From VRUE01 sp963774405 (GTDB lineage: Bacteria; Actinomycetota; Thermoleophilia; Solirubrobacterales; 70-9), in assembly GCA_963774405.1 (NCBI GenBank), contig CAVZEV010000005.1:992001-1056000 (forward strand): a stretch of 64,000 nt of DNA, read 5' to 3'. A program made the translations under genes and the position numbers. The first letter of the stretch is position 1. Every line of letters starts with the position of its first letter. The notes under the pieces are model-generated. The model made no database searches. It had not been told where the DNA came from and saw nothing but the letters and a program-made list of their open reading frames with translations. Below are positions 22,945 to 32,550 of the stretch, one piece after another.

Positions 22945-24066
22945 ATGGCAAGCGTGAGCGTCATCCCGGTCCGCAAGGGGCGCGAGCTGAGGCGCTTCAT
23001 CGACCTTCCCTACCGCCTGCACGCCGGCACGCCGTGGGTCCCGCCGCTGAAACTCGAGCGGCGCCTCTTCCTCAACCGCAAGCTCAATCCCTATTTCAAG
23101 CACGGCGAGGCCGAGTACTTCCTCGCCCTGCGCGGCGATCGGGTGGTCGGCCGCATCAGCGCCCAGATCGACCGCGCCTTCAACGAGTTCCACGACAGCC
23201 GCTGGGGCATGTTCGGCTTCCTCGAGCTCGAGGACGACGAGGAGGCGATGGAGGCGCTGCTCGCCGCCGCCGAGGGGTGGCTGCGGCAGCGCGGCTGCGA
23301 TCGCATGGTCGGGCCGATGGACTTCTCGATGAACGAGGAGAGCGGCGTCCTGATCGAGGGCTTCGAGCTGGAGCCGCTGATCCGCCAGCCCTGGCACCCG
23401 CGCTACTACCAGCGCCTCTGCGAGGGGGCGGGCCTGGAGAAGGCGATGGACCTCTACTCCTGGGCGCTCGACATCAGCGACCGCGAGGACATGCTGCCGA
23501 TCATGTTCGAGCTCGACGAGCGCGCCCGAAAAGAGCACGGCGTGACGATCCGCAAGATGTCGCGCCGCCATCTGCGCAAGGAGATGGACCGCTTCGCCGA
23601 GATCTACAACGCTGCCTGGGCGAGCAACTGGGGCTTCGTCCCCTACTCGAAGGAGGACCTCGACGCCTACACGCTCGACATGCACCTGGTCTTCTCGCGC
23701 GAATGGTTCATGGTCGCCGAACGCGACGGTGAGACGATCGCCGTCGCGATCACGCTGCCCGACACCAACCAGGTGCTGAAGAAGATGAAGGGGCGCCTGC
23801 TGCCGCTCGGCTGGTGGCACTTCCTCAAGCGCAACCGCATCGCCGACCGGGTACGGGTCGGCTTCCTCGGCGTCAAGCCGGAGCACCAGCACACCGGCGT
23901 CGCCGCCTCGCTCTACGTCGAGCACTTCGACACCGCCGCGCGGACGCCGCAGAGCAAGGGCGAGGCGGGCTGGATCCTCGAGACCAACGAGGCGATGAAC
24001 CGCGGCCTGGAAGCGATGAGCGGCGAGATCGTCAAGCGCTACCGGGTCTTCGAGCGGCGGTTTTAG
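22945..24066 (+). CDS. GNAT-superfamily acyltransferase (bacterial ceramide synthase candidate)
   Basis: 373-residue protein of the YghO-like GNAT group. It has an N-terminal region with FIDLPYRLHAGTPWVPPLKL and FKHGEAEYFLALRGDRVVGR, a central MVGPMDFSMNEESGVLIEGF, and a C-terminal GNAT-like block FLGVKPEHQHTGVAASLY that should bind acyl-CoA. Proteins of this size and type have been identified as bacterial ceramide synthases that N-acylate sphinganine. The head-to-head neighbour is serine-palmitoyltransferase-like, which supports that idea. A ketoreductase that would complete the pathway is not in the window. Starting ATG 22945 leaves a 25-base gap to the divergent gene. Confidence 0.75.
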   Translation: MASVSVIPVRKGRELRRFIDLPYRLHAGTPWVPPLKLERRLFLNRKLNPYFKHGEAEYFLALRGDRVVGRISAQIDRAFNEFHDSRWGMFGFLELEDDEEAMEALLAAAEGWLRQRGCDRMVGPMDFSMNEESGVLIEGFELEPLIRQPWHPRYYQRLCEGAGLEKAMDLYSWALDISDREDMLPIMFELDERARKEHGVTIRKMSRRHLRKEMDRFAEIYNAAWASNWGFVPYSKEDLDAYTLDMHLVFSREWFMVAERDGETIAVAITLPDTNQVLKKMKGRLLPLGWWHFLKRNRIADRVRVGFLGVKPEHQHTGVAASLYVEHFDTAARTPQSKGEAGWILETNEAMNRGLEAMSGEIVKRYRVFERRF

Positions 24067-24126
24067 ATCTACGCAAGGTGCGGGATGCCTCCGGTTGCGC
24101 GCCGCGGCCGTCGCTAAGGTCGGACG

Positions 24127-24396
24127 ATGTCCAAGGTCGAGTTGGAGGTGGTTCCGGTCAAGGCATTTCCGCGTGAGGAGCCCGGGGCGCTGGCGGTCCG
24201 CAACGAGGCGAAGACCGCGGTCATCGCCGCCGCGGGCGGTGTCCTGGCGGGTGCGGCCACGGTCGCCGCGGTGCGCGCGGTCGGCGCCGTGGCGAGTCGC
24301 AAACGCAGCCCGCGTCGGCTCATCCGCCGCGAGCGCCCCAACAACGTCGTCGCCAGCCGCTCGTTCCTGGTCGACGTTCACCTGCTGGGTCGGTGA
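24127..24396 (+). CDS. Small conserved hypothetical with one membrane-like segment
   Basis: 89 residues. A Lys/Arg-poor segment rich in Ala, Val and Gly (about residues 28-53, VIAAAGGVLAGAATVAAVRA) could be a weak membrane helix or amphipathic helix. It is followed by a very basic stretch RKRSPRRLIRRERP and the conserved-looking end ASRSFLVDVHLLGR. The stop overlaps the start of the AlkA-like gene, which supports translation. I do not recognise a function; the basic tail suggests nucleic-acid or membrane-surface contact. Confidence 0.55.
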   Translation: MSKVELEVVPVKAFPREEPGALAVRNEAKTAVIAAAGGVLAGAATVAAVRAVGAVASRKRSPRRLIRRERPNNVVASRSFLVDVHLLGR

Positions 24397-25292
24397 GCGC
24401 TGAAGTAGAGGTGCGACCGCCCTCGCCCTTTCGCCTGCCGGCCCACGGCAGCGAGGACGGCACGATGCGGGTGCAGCGCGGCGTCGTCTCCCGGCTCCTC
24501 CACGTCGGCGGCAGCCCCGTCCTGGTGCGGGCCTGGGAACCGGGCAAGGACCGAGTCGCGCTGCGGGCCGAGGCGCTCGACCCCGGGGCGATCGCCGCGC
24601 CGGGGCCGGCGGTGACCCTGTCGGACCGCCGCGCCGGCTCGGCCGAGCTGGCGCTGGCGCTGGAGCGGATGCGCTTCGCCCTCGCCGTCGACGACGACCT
24701 TGGCGAGTTCTACAGCCGCTTCAAGCGCGACCCGCTGCTGGGGCCGCTGCTGCGCCGCCGGCCGCACCTGCGCCCGCGCCGGCGGCCCTGGCCCTGGGAG
24801 GCGCTGGCCTGGGCGGTGGTCAAGCAGCTGATCGAGACCGGCCGCGCTGCCCGCATCCAGCGCCGCATGGTCGGCCGCTGGGGGCCGAGGCTCGGGCCGC
24901 GCGGCGAGGGCCTGCGCGACGTCCCCACCGCCGGCCTGATCGCCGGCCGCGCCCCGGTCGAACTGGAGTCGATGGGGCTGGCGCTGAAGCGCGCGATCGC
25001 CCTGCGCGCGGTCGCCGGCCAGGTCGCGGGCGGGCGCTGCGAGCTCGATCAGGCGGCGGCCGACGGCCGCCTGCTGCGCATCCGCGAGATCGGCCCCTGG
25101 ACCGTCCAGTGCCTCGGCCTCTTCGGTCGCGGCGACCCCGACTCGCTGCCCGCCGGCGACCTGATCTACCTCAAGCTGGTCGGTCGCCTGGCCCGACTCG
25201 GCCGCCGCGCCACGGTCGAGGAGGTGGAGGAGTTCTACGCTCCCTACGCGCCTTTCCGGGGCCTGGCGGGAGCTTGGACGACCGGTCTTTAG
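24393..25292 (+). CDS. AlkA-type DNA-3-methyladenine glycosylase
   Basis: Helix-hairpin-helix base-excision glycosylase, 299 residues, GTG start. The C-terminal half contains the hairpin and Gly/Pro motif RIREIGPWTVQCLGLFGRGD followed by LPAGDLIYLK; the Asp of PAGDL (about residue 255) is the expected catalytic residue. The N-terminal 130 residues form an AlkA-like beta domain by position but are divergent. It would remove alkylated or damaged bases from DNA. The gene overlaps the small protein upstream by four bases. Confidence 0.83.
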   Translation: MSAEVEVRPPSPFRLPAHGSEDGTMRVQRGVVSRLLHVGGSPVLVRAWEPGKDRVALRAEALDPGAIAAPGPAVTLSDRRAGSAELALALERMRFALAVDDDLGEFYSRFKRDPLLGPLLRRRPHLRPRRRPWPWEALAWAVVKQLIETGRAARIQRRMVGRWGPRLGPRGEGLRDVPTAGLIAGRAPVELESMGLALKRAIALRAVAGQVAGGRCELDQAAADGRLLRIREIGPWTVQCLGLFGRGDPDSLPAGDLIYLKLVGRLARLGRRATVEEVEEFYAPYAPFRGLAGAWTTGL

Positions 25293-25347
25293 AGGGTCAT
25301 TCGCGGCCAAACTCAAGCGTGCGTGGCAACGGTCGATAAGCGAGCAA

Positions 25348-27641
25348 ATGGAGAGCTCGAAACGGGGCGGTGCCTGGCCCGACAAACGCGTCAACGAGTT
25401 CCTCGACCAGATCTCCTCTGGCGGTGAGGATTACCGCCGCTTGGTCGAGCGACTGCCGGCGATCGTCTACGCCTCCGAGCTCGGCGAGAACGGCCGTTGG
25501 CGCTACGTCAGTCCCCAGGTCGAGGAAATCCTCGGCTACACGCCGGAGGAATGGCTTGCCGACCCCGGCCTCTGGGCCCGTCTCCTGCACCCCGACGATC
25601 GCGAGCGCGCAATCTCACAGGAGACCCGCAAGACGATGGGGACCGCAACCCGCCGCCGGTCGACTACCGGATGGTCACCCGCGACGGCCGCACCGTCTGG
25701 ATCCTCGACGAGGCGGTGCTCGAGCCCGATGAATCGGGCACGCCAATTTGGCACGGTGTCCTCTACGACATCACCGAGCGCAAGAACGCCGAGCAGGAGC
25801 TGCAGCGGGCGGCGGCGCAGCAGGCGGCCGTGGCGCAGCTGGGAGGCCGCGCCCTGCAGGACGGCGACCCGGAGGGCCTGATGCGCGAGGCGGTCGCGCT
25901 GCTGCAGGAGATCGAGGGCGTGCACGCGGCCTGCATCTGGGAGGTCGGCCGCGACGGCCGCCGGCTCGGTCTGCGCGCCGGCCTCGAGGACCGCGTCGTC
26001 GGCGCCGCCCGCGCCTCGGCCGCTCGCGACTCGCACGCCGGCGCCGCGCTGGACTCGCGGCTGCACGTGATCGTCGACGACTGGTCCGCCGAGCGGCGCT
26101 TCTCGATGCCGCCGGCGCTGCGGGTGATGGGCGTGCGCAGCAGCCTTGCGGTCGTGATCGACGGCAAGGAGCGACCCTTCGGCGTGCTCGACATCCACTC
26201 GACCGAGCCGAGCCGCTTCACCCCGCAGGACGTTCACTTCGTGCAGGCCTCGGCCAACGTGCTCGCCGACGCGATCGAGCGCCACGTGGCCGATCAGGCC
26301 CTGCGCCACCGTGTCCTGCACGACCCGCTCACCGGGTTGCCCAACCGGCTCAGCTTCGTCGACTCGCTGGACGACGCGCTCAAGCGCAGCACCGTCTCCG
26401 GCTCGCCGGTCGGGATCCTCTTCCTCGACCTCGACAACTTCAAGCTGATCAACGACAGCATGGGCCACCACGCCGGCGACGAGCTGCTGCGGGCGGTGGC
26501 GCCCCGCCTGCGTGCCCACCTGCGCCCCGGCGACATCGTCGCCCGCTTCGGCGGCGATGAGTTCGGCATCCTGGTCGACCGCCTGGCCGACGAGGACGAG
26601 GCGGTCGCGATCGCCGATCGCATCGCCGCCGCCTTCGCCGAGCCCTACGCGATGGGCGGCGTCGATCACTTCGTCAGCGCCAGCGTCGGCATCGCCGTGG
26701 CGCGGCCCTCGACCCGCGAGCCGATCGACGCCGACCTGCTGATCCGCGACGCCGATGCCGCCATGTACCGGGCCAAGGAGCGCGGGCGTGCCCGCTGCGA
26801 GCTCTTCGACGCCGAGATGCGGGCGGGGGCCCTGCGGCGGCTGGAGGTCGAGCGCGAGCTACGCCAGGCGCTCGAGCGCAACGAGCTCGAGCTCCACTAC
26901 CAGCCGCTTATCGCCCTGCGCAGCGGCGAGATCACCGGGCTCGAGGCGCTGGTGCGCTGGCGCCATCCCGAGCGCGGCCTGCTCGACCCCGGCGACTTCG
27001 TCCCGATCGCCGAGGACAGCGGCTTGATCGAGCCGATCGGGCGTTGGGTGCAGGAGAGCGCCTGCCGCCAGGTGCTCGAGTGGCACGAGCTGCGCCCTGA
27101 CCAGCGGCCCTTCGACGTCTCGGTCAATCTCTCGGCGCGGCAGGTGACCAACCGCGAGCTGGCCAACTCGATCGGCGAGATCCTCGCCAACACCGGGCTC
27201 GACCCCGTGCACCTGCGACTCGAGGTGACCGAGAGCGTCTTGGTCGAGGAGTCGGCAACCGCCACCGGCACCCTGGAAGCCCTCAGCGACCTCGGCGTCG
27301 GCCTCGTCCTCGACGATTTCGGCACCGGTTACTCCTCACTCGCCTACCTCAACCGCTTCCCCTTCGACGCGCTCAAGATCGACCGCTCCTTCGTCGACGC
27401 GCTCGGGGTCGAACAGGAGCGCACGGCGATCGTCGAGGCGATCATCGGCATGGCCCGGGCGCTCTCACTCGACGTGATTGCCGAGGGGGTCGAGAACGAG
27501 CCGCAAATGCTGGAGCTGAGCCGGCTCGACTGCGACTACGCCCAGGGTCACCTCTTCTCGCGGGCGCTGCCGCCGGAGAAGATCTCGGCGCTGCTCGGCG
27601 AAGGGGCGCCGCTCTATTCGGGGATCGCGCCCGGCAGGTAG
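25348..27641 (+). pseudogene. PAS-GAF-GGDEF-EAL cyclic-di-GMP protein, one frameshift
   Basis: Signalling protein that would make and/or degrade cyclic di-GMP. The PAS domain starts at 25348 (RLPAIVYASELGENGRWRYV, EEILGYTPEEW) and breaks near 25640 in a run of four G. One more G would join it to GDRNPPPVDYRMVTRDGRT and the rest. A GAF domain follows, then GGDEF with an intact active-site RFGGDEFGILVD, then EAL with GLEALVRWRHP, DDFGTGYSSLAYLN and AEGVENEPQM. Restored length is about 764 residues. No membrane helix is seen, so it is cytoplasmic. All catalytic motifs are intact, so a sequencing indel is likely. The 3' end overlaps the convergent gene by 28 bases. Confidence 0.85.
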
Positions 27642-28636
27642 GCGTTGCTGAGCAGGCTCGACGGTTCCGGCAAGCCTTTGATCAGGTCGTTGTCGCGCAT
27701 CCAGCCGCTGAATTCGCGCCACTGATCCGGCGACATGTAGCCGTAGGGCTGCTTGCCTCGCGGCGGGTTGAGCAGCGGCAGCGTCGCCGCCAGCTCGGCC
27801 TTGGTCAGCTTCGGGTCGAGGTCGGGGTTGGCTTCTTCCAGGGCCTTGGCCGCGGCTCCCGGGTTCTGCGCTGCGGCGGCGGTGCCGCGGGCGAGGGCGG
27901 CGATGAAGAGCCGGATCGCCTGCGGGTCTTCTTCCAGCCGCGCCTCCCGCGCGGCCAGGACGAGCTCGTCGTAGGTCGGCACGCCGAGCTTGTCGACGGG
28001 GGTGACGACGGGGTCGGAGCCGCGCAGGCGCAGGTCGACGCCCTCGACGTTGCTGAAGCCGCCCAGCATCGCCTGCGCCTTGCCGCCGAGCAGCGCCGGC
28101 AGCAGCCCGAAGCCGACGTTGACCGAGTTGACGTCGGACGGGGTCAGCTTCGCCCGGCCGAGGATCGTCTTCAGGTAGGCGTCCTGGTAGGGGATCCCGG
28201 CCGTGGCGATCGTCTTGCCGCGCAGGTCGCCGACGCCCTTTATGCCCGATTTCTTCAACCAGATCATCGAGGTCAGCGGGCGGTTGACGAGCGCGGCGAC
28301 CGCCTTGACGTCGAGGCCCTGTTCGCGGGCAAGGATCAGCTCGGGCTCGTAGGAGATCGCCAGGTCGGTGCGGCCCGCGGCGAGCAGCTTCAGCGGCGCG
28401 GCGGGGTCAGACGGGGTCTGGATCTTCACGTCGAGCCCGGCTTCTTTGAAGTAGCCGAGCTTCTGCGCCATGTAGATCCCGGCGTGATCGGGGTTGGGAT
28501 AGAAGTCGAGAGTGAGACTGAGCGCTTCGGTCTTGCCGCTCGTGTCCTCGCTCTTCTCGCCGCAGGCGGCGAGGCCGAGCGCCAGGGCGAGCAGGGCGAC
28601 TGCAAGGGCGACCGCCGGGGTCGAGGCGCGCTTCAT
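27614..28636 (-). CDS. ABC transporter substrate-binding lipoprotein, NMT1/ThiY-like
   Basis: 340-residue periplasmic-type binding protein anchored as a lipoprotein (signal ALALGLAACGEKS, lipobox LAAC). The mature start LDFYPNPDHAGIYMAQKLGY and AAGRTDLAISYEPELILARE closely match ThiY/NMT1 proteins, which bind formylaminopyrimidine or hydroxymethylpyrimidine, precursors of thiamine. It heads a three-gene operon with permease and ATPase on the minus strand, but is the last gene transcribed. No TPP riboswitch was recognised upstream of the operon. Other NMT1-like substrates (taurine, nitrate) are less likely given the ThiY-like start. Confidence 0.85.
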   Translation of the reverse strand: MKRASTPAVALAVALLALALGLAACGEKSEDTSGKTEALSLTLDFYPNPDHAGIYMAQKLGYFKEAGLDVKIQTPSDPAAPLKLLAAGRTDLAISYEPELILAREQGLDVKAVAALVNRPLTSMIWLKKSGIKGVGDLRGKTIATAGIPYQDAYLKTILGRAKLTPSDVNSVNVGFGLLPALLGGKAQAMLGGFSNVEGVDLRLRGSDPVVTPVDKLGVPTYDELVLAAREARLEEDPQAIRLFIAALARGTAAAAQNPGAAAKALEEANPDLDPKLTKAELAATLPLLNPPRGKQPYGYMSPDQWREFSGWMRDNDLIKGLPEPSSLLSNAYLPGAIPE

Positions 28637-28646
28637 CCCCTGCTTT

Positions 28647-29399
28647 CTATCGCCAAGTGACGATGCGGCGCTGCGCGAGGGCCGTCAGGGCGAAGAGGAG
28701 GAGCGCCATCGTCGAGAGGACGGCCACTGAGGCGAAGAGGCGCGCGGTCTCCAGCTGGCCGTTGTCCTGGAGGATCAGGTGGCCGAGCCCGGCGCTGGAG
28801 CCGACCCACTCGCCGAAGACCGCTCCGATCGGGGCGAGGACCACCGCCAGCCGCGCGCCGGTGAAGAAGTAGGGCAACGCCGTCGGTGTCTCGAGCCGCC
28901 AGAGGATCTGCAGCCTCGAGGCGTCGAGACTGCGCATCATCTTGGTCGCCTCCGGGTCGGCCGTGCCCAGGCCGGCGAAGGTGCCCACCGCGACCGGGAA
29001 GAAGCAGATCAGCAGGACGACGATCGCCTTGGGCCAGACCCCGAATCCCAGCCAGATGATCAGGATCGGCGCGATTGCCAGGATCGGGATCGTCTGCGAG
29101 ACGACGATCAGGGGGTTGAGGGTGTCCCTGACGAGGCCCGAGAGGTGCATGGCGAAGGCGATCGCGACGCCGACGATGAGGCTGAGCCCGAGGCCGAGCA
29201 GCATCTCGCGCAGCGTCACCCAGGCGTTTTCGGCAAGCAGCGAGCGGCTCTGCCAGAGCGATTCGGCGATTTCCAGCGGCGAGGCGATCGCGTAGCTTTC
29301 GAGCTTGAGCAGATCGGCGAGGGCGCCGCTCGAGGCGGCCAGCTGCCAGGCGCCGATCAGGATCGCCAGGAACAGGGCGGGGAGGAGCCGGCGCCTCAT
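28647..29399 (-). CDS. ABC transporter permease, ThiX/SsuC-like
   Basis: Six-helix inner-membrane permease of about 250 residues. The EAA-loop region, where the ATPase docks, reads ATKMMRSLDASRLQILWRLE followed by TPTALPYFFTGARLAV. Start ATG 29399 overlaps the stop of the ATPase gene, and only 10 bases separate it from the binding-protein gene. Together with those genes it forms a complete importer, probably for a thiamine-precursor pyrimidine. Confidence 0.88.
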   Translation of the reverse strand: MRRRLLPALFLAILIGAWQLAASSGALADLLKLESYAIASPLEIAESLWQSRSLLAENAWVTLREMLLGLGLSLIVGVAIAFAMHLSGLVRDTLNPLIVVSQTIPILAIAPILIIWLGFGVWPKAIVVLLICFFPVAVGTFAGLGTADPEATKMMRSLDASRLQILWRLETPTALPYFFTGARLAVVLAPIGAVFGEWVGSSAGLGHLILQDNGQLETARLFASVAVLSTMALLLFALTALAQRRIVTWR

Positions 29400-30232
29400 C
29401 CGCAGCCCTCCCGCAGCGCCTGCATCGCGTGCTCGCGCACGGTGACGAAGGCGGGGTCGGTGACCGCCTCGTCGCGATCGGCCGCGCGCGGCGCGGGGGC
29501 GCTGAGCCTGGTGACCGTGCGGGCCGGGCGGGCCGAGAGCACGACGACGCTGTCGCAGAGGTAGAGCGCCTCCTCGATGTCGTGGGTGACCAGCACGACC
29601 GTGCGCGGGTCCTCGCCGAGGGCGCCCGCCAGCCACTGCTGCATCTCCGCTCGCGTGATCGCGTCGAGCGAGGCGAACGGCTCGTCGAGGGCGAGCACCG
29701 GCTTGCCCGCGATCAGGGTGCGCAGGAACGCTACGCGCTGGCGCATGCCGCCGGAGAGCTCGGCCGGCCTGGCGCGCTCGAAGCCGCTCAGGCCGAAGCG
29801 CGCGAAGAGCTGCGCGGCCTGCTTGCGGGCGTCACCGCGGCGGACGCCGCGGTTGCGCAGCGCCAGCGCCGCGTTGTCGATCGCCGCCAGCCAGGGCAGC
29901 AGCAGGTCGCGCTGGGGCATCAGGGCGCACTGGGCCAGTCGCCCGGCCGCGCCGGCGACGCCGCCGACCTCGATCTCCCCCCGCGATGGCTCCTGCAGCC
30001 CCGCGATCAACTCCAGCAGCGTCGACTTGCCGCACCCCGACGGCCCGACCAGGCCGAGCACGCCGTGCGCCGGCAGCTCGAGCTCGAGCTGCTCGATCGT
30101 CGTCAGCTCGCCGTAGGAGTGGCCCAGATCGCGGATCGAGACCGCGGCCCCGTCGTCGATCGCCGCGGCAGGCGATGCGATCGAGCCGGCGAATTCACCT
30201 GTTTCCGCGGGCATCTTGGTATCCTGGCGCAC
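29396..30232 (-). CDS. ABC transporter ATP-binding protein, ThiZ/SsuB-like
   Basis: Energises the importer. In 278 residues it has Walker A GPSGCGKST (63-71), Q-loop in LMPQRDLLLPWL, signature LSGGMRQRVAFLR (about 160) and Walker B VLALDEPFASLD (about 182), with a switch His in LVTHDIEEALYL. The first 25 residues are unstructured; ATG at 30214 is an alternative start. It is the first gene of the operon and lies head to head with the TauE gene across 57 bases. A short hairpin CTGACC/GGTCAG sits in that gap. Confidence 0.9.
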   Translation of the reverse strand: MRQDTKMPAETGEFAGSIASPAAAIDDGAAVSIRDLGHSYGELTTIEQLELELPAHGVLGLVGPSGCGKSTLLELIAGLQEPSRGEIEVGGVAGAAGRLAQCALMPQRDLLLPWLAAIDNAALALRNRGVRRGDARKQAAQLFARFGLSGFERARPAELSGGMRQRVAFLRTLIAGKPVLALDEPFASLDAITRAEMQQWLAGALGEDPRTVVLVTHDIEEALYLCDSVVVLSARPARTVTRLSAPAPRAADRDEAVTDPAFVTVREHAMQALREGCG

Positions 30233-30289
30233 TCGCGCTCCTGACCAAGAAGGTCAGGAAAGTCGAATAACGGTACCGCGGAGCACTCT

Positions 30290-31219
30290 ATGGACCCGGC
30301 AATCATCGTCTTCGGACTAGGAATCGGCGTACTCGTCGGCATGACCGGCATGGGCGGTGGATCCCTGATGACGCCGCTGCTGATCCTGATCTTCGGCATC
30401 CAGCCGACGACGGCGATCGGCACCGACATCTTCTACTCGGCGGTGACCAAGACGGTCGGCGGCTGGCGCCACTTCCGCATGAAGACGGTGAACATGGAGC
30501 TGGTCAAGTGGCTCTCCCTCGGCAGCGTGCCGGCGGCCGTGCTCGGCGTCGCGCTGGTCTCGGTGCTTCAGGACCACATCGGCGAAGACCGCCTCGACTC
30601 GCTCGTCTACGCCGTGCTCGGCGGCACCCTGCTGATGGTCGGGGTGATCACCCTGACCCGGGCGCTGATCCTGCGCGACCTCGTGGTCGAGCGCGACCGC
30701 TTCGAGGTCGAGCGCCGCCACAAGGTCGCCGCCGTGATGATCGGCGCCACCACCGGCTTCGTGATCGGCATCACCTCGGCCGGCTCGGGCACCGTGATCG
30801 CGATCCTGTTGATCGCGGTCTACCGCCTGGCGCCGAAGAAGGTGGTCGGCACCGACGTCTTCCACGCCGCGATCCTGCTCTGGGCGGCGGGCATCGCCCA
30901 CTGGGTCGGCGGCAACGTCGACTTCACCCTCGCCGCCAACATCCTGATCGGCTCGGTCCCGGGCGTCGTGATCGGGGCCGCCCTCTCCGACAAGGCACCG
31001 CAGGGCTTCATCCGCACCGCCCTCGGCGTCGTCCTGGTCGGCTCGGGCATCGTCACGATCCAGAAGGGCGATCCCAACGTCTGGCCGATCGCCGCCGCCG
31101 TCGCCGCCCTCGGCCTCGGCGGCATCCTCGCCGCGCCGCGCTGGCTGCACCGCCGACGCGAGCGCGAAGCGCAAGCCGCCGCTCGCGACGCAGCATTGGC
31201 GCCGGACGCGACCGGCTGA
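30290..31219 (+). CDS. TauE/SafE-family sulfite/anion exporter
   Basis: Membrane permease of 309 residues with about eight helices and the duplicated family pattern. The first half starts GIGVLVGMTGMGGGSLMTPL and has GTDIFYSAVTKTVGG; the second repeats it as GTDVFHAAILLWAAG. TauE proteins move sulfite, sulfoacetate or other small organic anions across the inner membrane. It is divergent from the ABC operon and may be controlled from the same 57-base gap. The C-terminal 25 residues are charged and cytoplasmic. Confidence 0.88.
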   Translation: MDPAIIVFGLGIGVLVGMTGMGGGSLMTPLLILIFGIQPTTAIGTDIFYSAVTKTVGGWRHFRMKTVNMELVKWLSLGSVPAAVLGVALVSVLQDHIGEDRLDSLVYAVLGGTLLMVGVITLTRALILRDLVVERDRFEVERRHKVAAVMIGATTGFVIGITSAGSGTVIAILLIAVYRLAPKKVVGTDVFHAAILLWAAGIAHWVGGNVDFTLAANILIGSVPGVVIGAALSDKAPQGFIRTALGVVLVGSGIVTIQKGDPNVWPIAAAVAALGLGGILAAPRWLHRRREREAQAAARDAALAPDATG

Positions 31220-31296
31220 CTGAGTTGCGGAATGCCCTGTTGATGCGGGCATTTTTGGCCGCATCAACGGCCGACCCCTTGAGTAGGGTGATCTGA

Positions 31297-32550
31297 TTGG
31301 CGGCAAATTCTGACAGGAATGCCTTCAAGGCACTGAGTCTTTTCAGCGGTGCCGGAGGCCTTGACATTGGCATTGAGCAGGCGGGTCACTGCACGACCCT
31401 TGCCTACATCGACTCCAACCCGGTGTTTTGCGACGCCCTGGTCAAGAACCGGGATGCCGGACGCCTGGGCTCGCCGTCCTCCCTCGTCCTCAACGAGAAC
31501 CTTGCGGAGTTCGACTTCGCCGCCTTGCGTCGGAAGCTGGGGATGAGGAAGGGCCAGTTGGATCTGCTCGTCGGCGGGCCACCTTGCCAGTCGTTCAGCA
31601 CAGCGGGTCGCCGCGGCACTATCCAAGACCCACGCGGCGAGTTGCTCTGGGCCTTTCTACGCGCTGTCGAAGAGTTCAAGCCGAAGTGGTTCCTGCTTGA
31701 GAACGTTCGGGGGCTCCTCTCGGCGGCGATCATGCACCGCCCGATCGCGCGGAGGCCGAACAAAGGGGGTCCGCCACTGGCCCCCGACGAGGAGCCCGGC
31801 TCGGTCCTGGGATTGTGGCTCGACGACCTCGAGGCCGTCGGTTCCTATCGCGTTGACTGCTTCGAGGTCAACGCGGTCAACTACGGGGCGCCGCAGTTGC
31901 GCGAGCGGGTGCTCTTCTTCGGCAACCGACTTGGCAAGGTGGTCGATTTCCCCAAACCGACGCACGGGATCGAAGCGGGCCTGTTGCCGTTCTCGACGCT
32001 ACGCGACGCGCTCGCGGGCCTGGCCGATCCCGAGCCGGTTCACCTGGACTTCAGCCCGCGCAAGAAGCGCTTTCTTGAGCTGGTCCCGCCGGGGGGCAAC
32101 TGGCGGGCCCTGCCCCAGCGCTTGCAGCGTGAATCGATGGGCCGCGCCTATCACGCCAAGGGGGGGAGGTCGGGCTGGTGGCGGCGCCTGTCCTGGGATC
32201 TCCCCAGCCCCACCGTGATGACGATGCCGAACCACGCCAGCAGCTCCCTCTGCCATCCTGAGCAGGTGCGCGTTCTCTCGCTCAAGGAGTGCGCGCGGAT
32301 CCAGGAGTTCCCTGACGACTGGGAGTTCGTCGGCAGCGTGGCGGAGCAGTACGAGCAGGTGGGGAACGCGGTGCCGGTCAGACTGGGCCGACTCGCGGCT
32401 GATGCAATTCGCACCGCCGGTCGTGCTGAGGCTGGCCTATCCTCGTACCAGCGGGTCTACTTGAAGTCGCATGTACGCACCCGGCAGTGGTACCGCGCCG
32501 GCGAGGCCTTCGTCCGCCAGGACGGGCGCGATGTCGCCGTGGCTGCCTAG
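31297..32550 (+). CDS. DNA (cytosine-5) methyltransferase
   Basis: C5-cytosine methylase of 417 residues. Conserved motifs in order: I ALSLFSGAGGLDIGIEQAG (AdoMet binding), IV GGPPCQSFSTAGRRG with the catalytic Cys (about residue 97), VI ENVRGLL (about 135), VIII AVNYGAPQLRERVLFFGNR, and X near the end, YEQVGNAVPVRLGRLAADAI. The TTG start lacks a good ribosome site. It overlaps the convergent endonuclease gene by four bases, forming a restriction-modification unit with the next two genes. Recognition sequence cannot be read from the protein. Confidence 0.93.
   Translation: MAANSDRNAFKALSLFSGAGGLDIGIEQAGHCTTLAYIDSNPVFCDALVKNRDAGRLGSPSSLVLNENLAEFDFAALRRKLGMRKGQLDLLVGGPPCQSFSTAGRRGTIQDPRGELLWAFLRAVEEFKPKWFLLENVRGLLSAAIMHRPIARRPNKGGPPLAPDEEPGSVLGLWLDDLEAVGSYRVDCFEVNAVNYGAPQLRERVLFFGNRLGKVVDFPKPTHGIEAGLLPFSTLRDALAGLADPEPVHLDFSPRKKRFLELVPPGGNWRALPQRLQRESMGRAYHAKGGRSGWWRRLSWDLPSPTVMTMPNHASSSLCHPEQVRVLSLKECARIQEFPDDWEFVGSVAEQYEQVGNAVPVRLGRLAADAIRTAGRAEAGLSSYQRVYLKSHVRTRQWYRAGEAFVRQDGRDVAVAA

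Noticed and set aside
21565..24381. 938-codon minus-strand open frame
   Set aside because: It covers the GNAT gene antisense and the SPT gene out of frame. Both real genes show clear motifs, and this frame shows none.
30233..30289. Possible TPP riboswitch before the ThiXYZ-like operon
   Set aside because: The gap is only 57 bases and lacks the CUGAGA and ACCUGAUC words.
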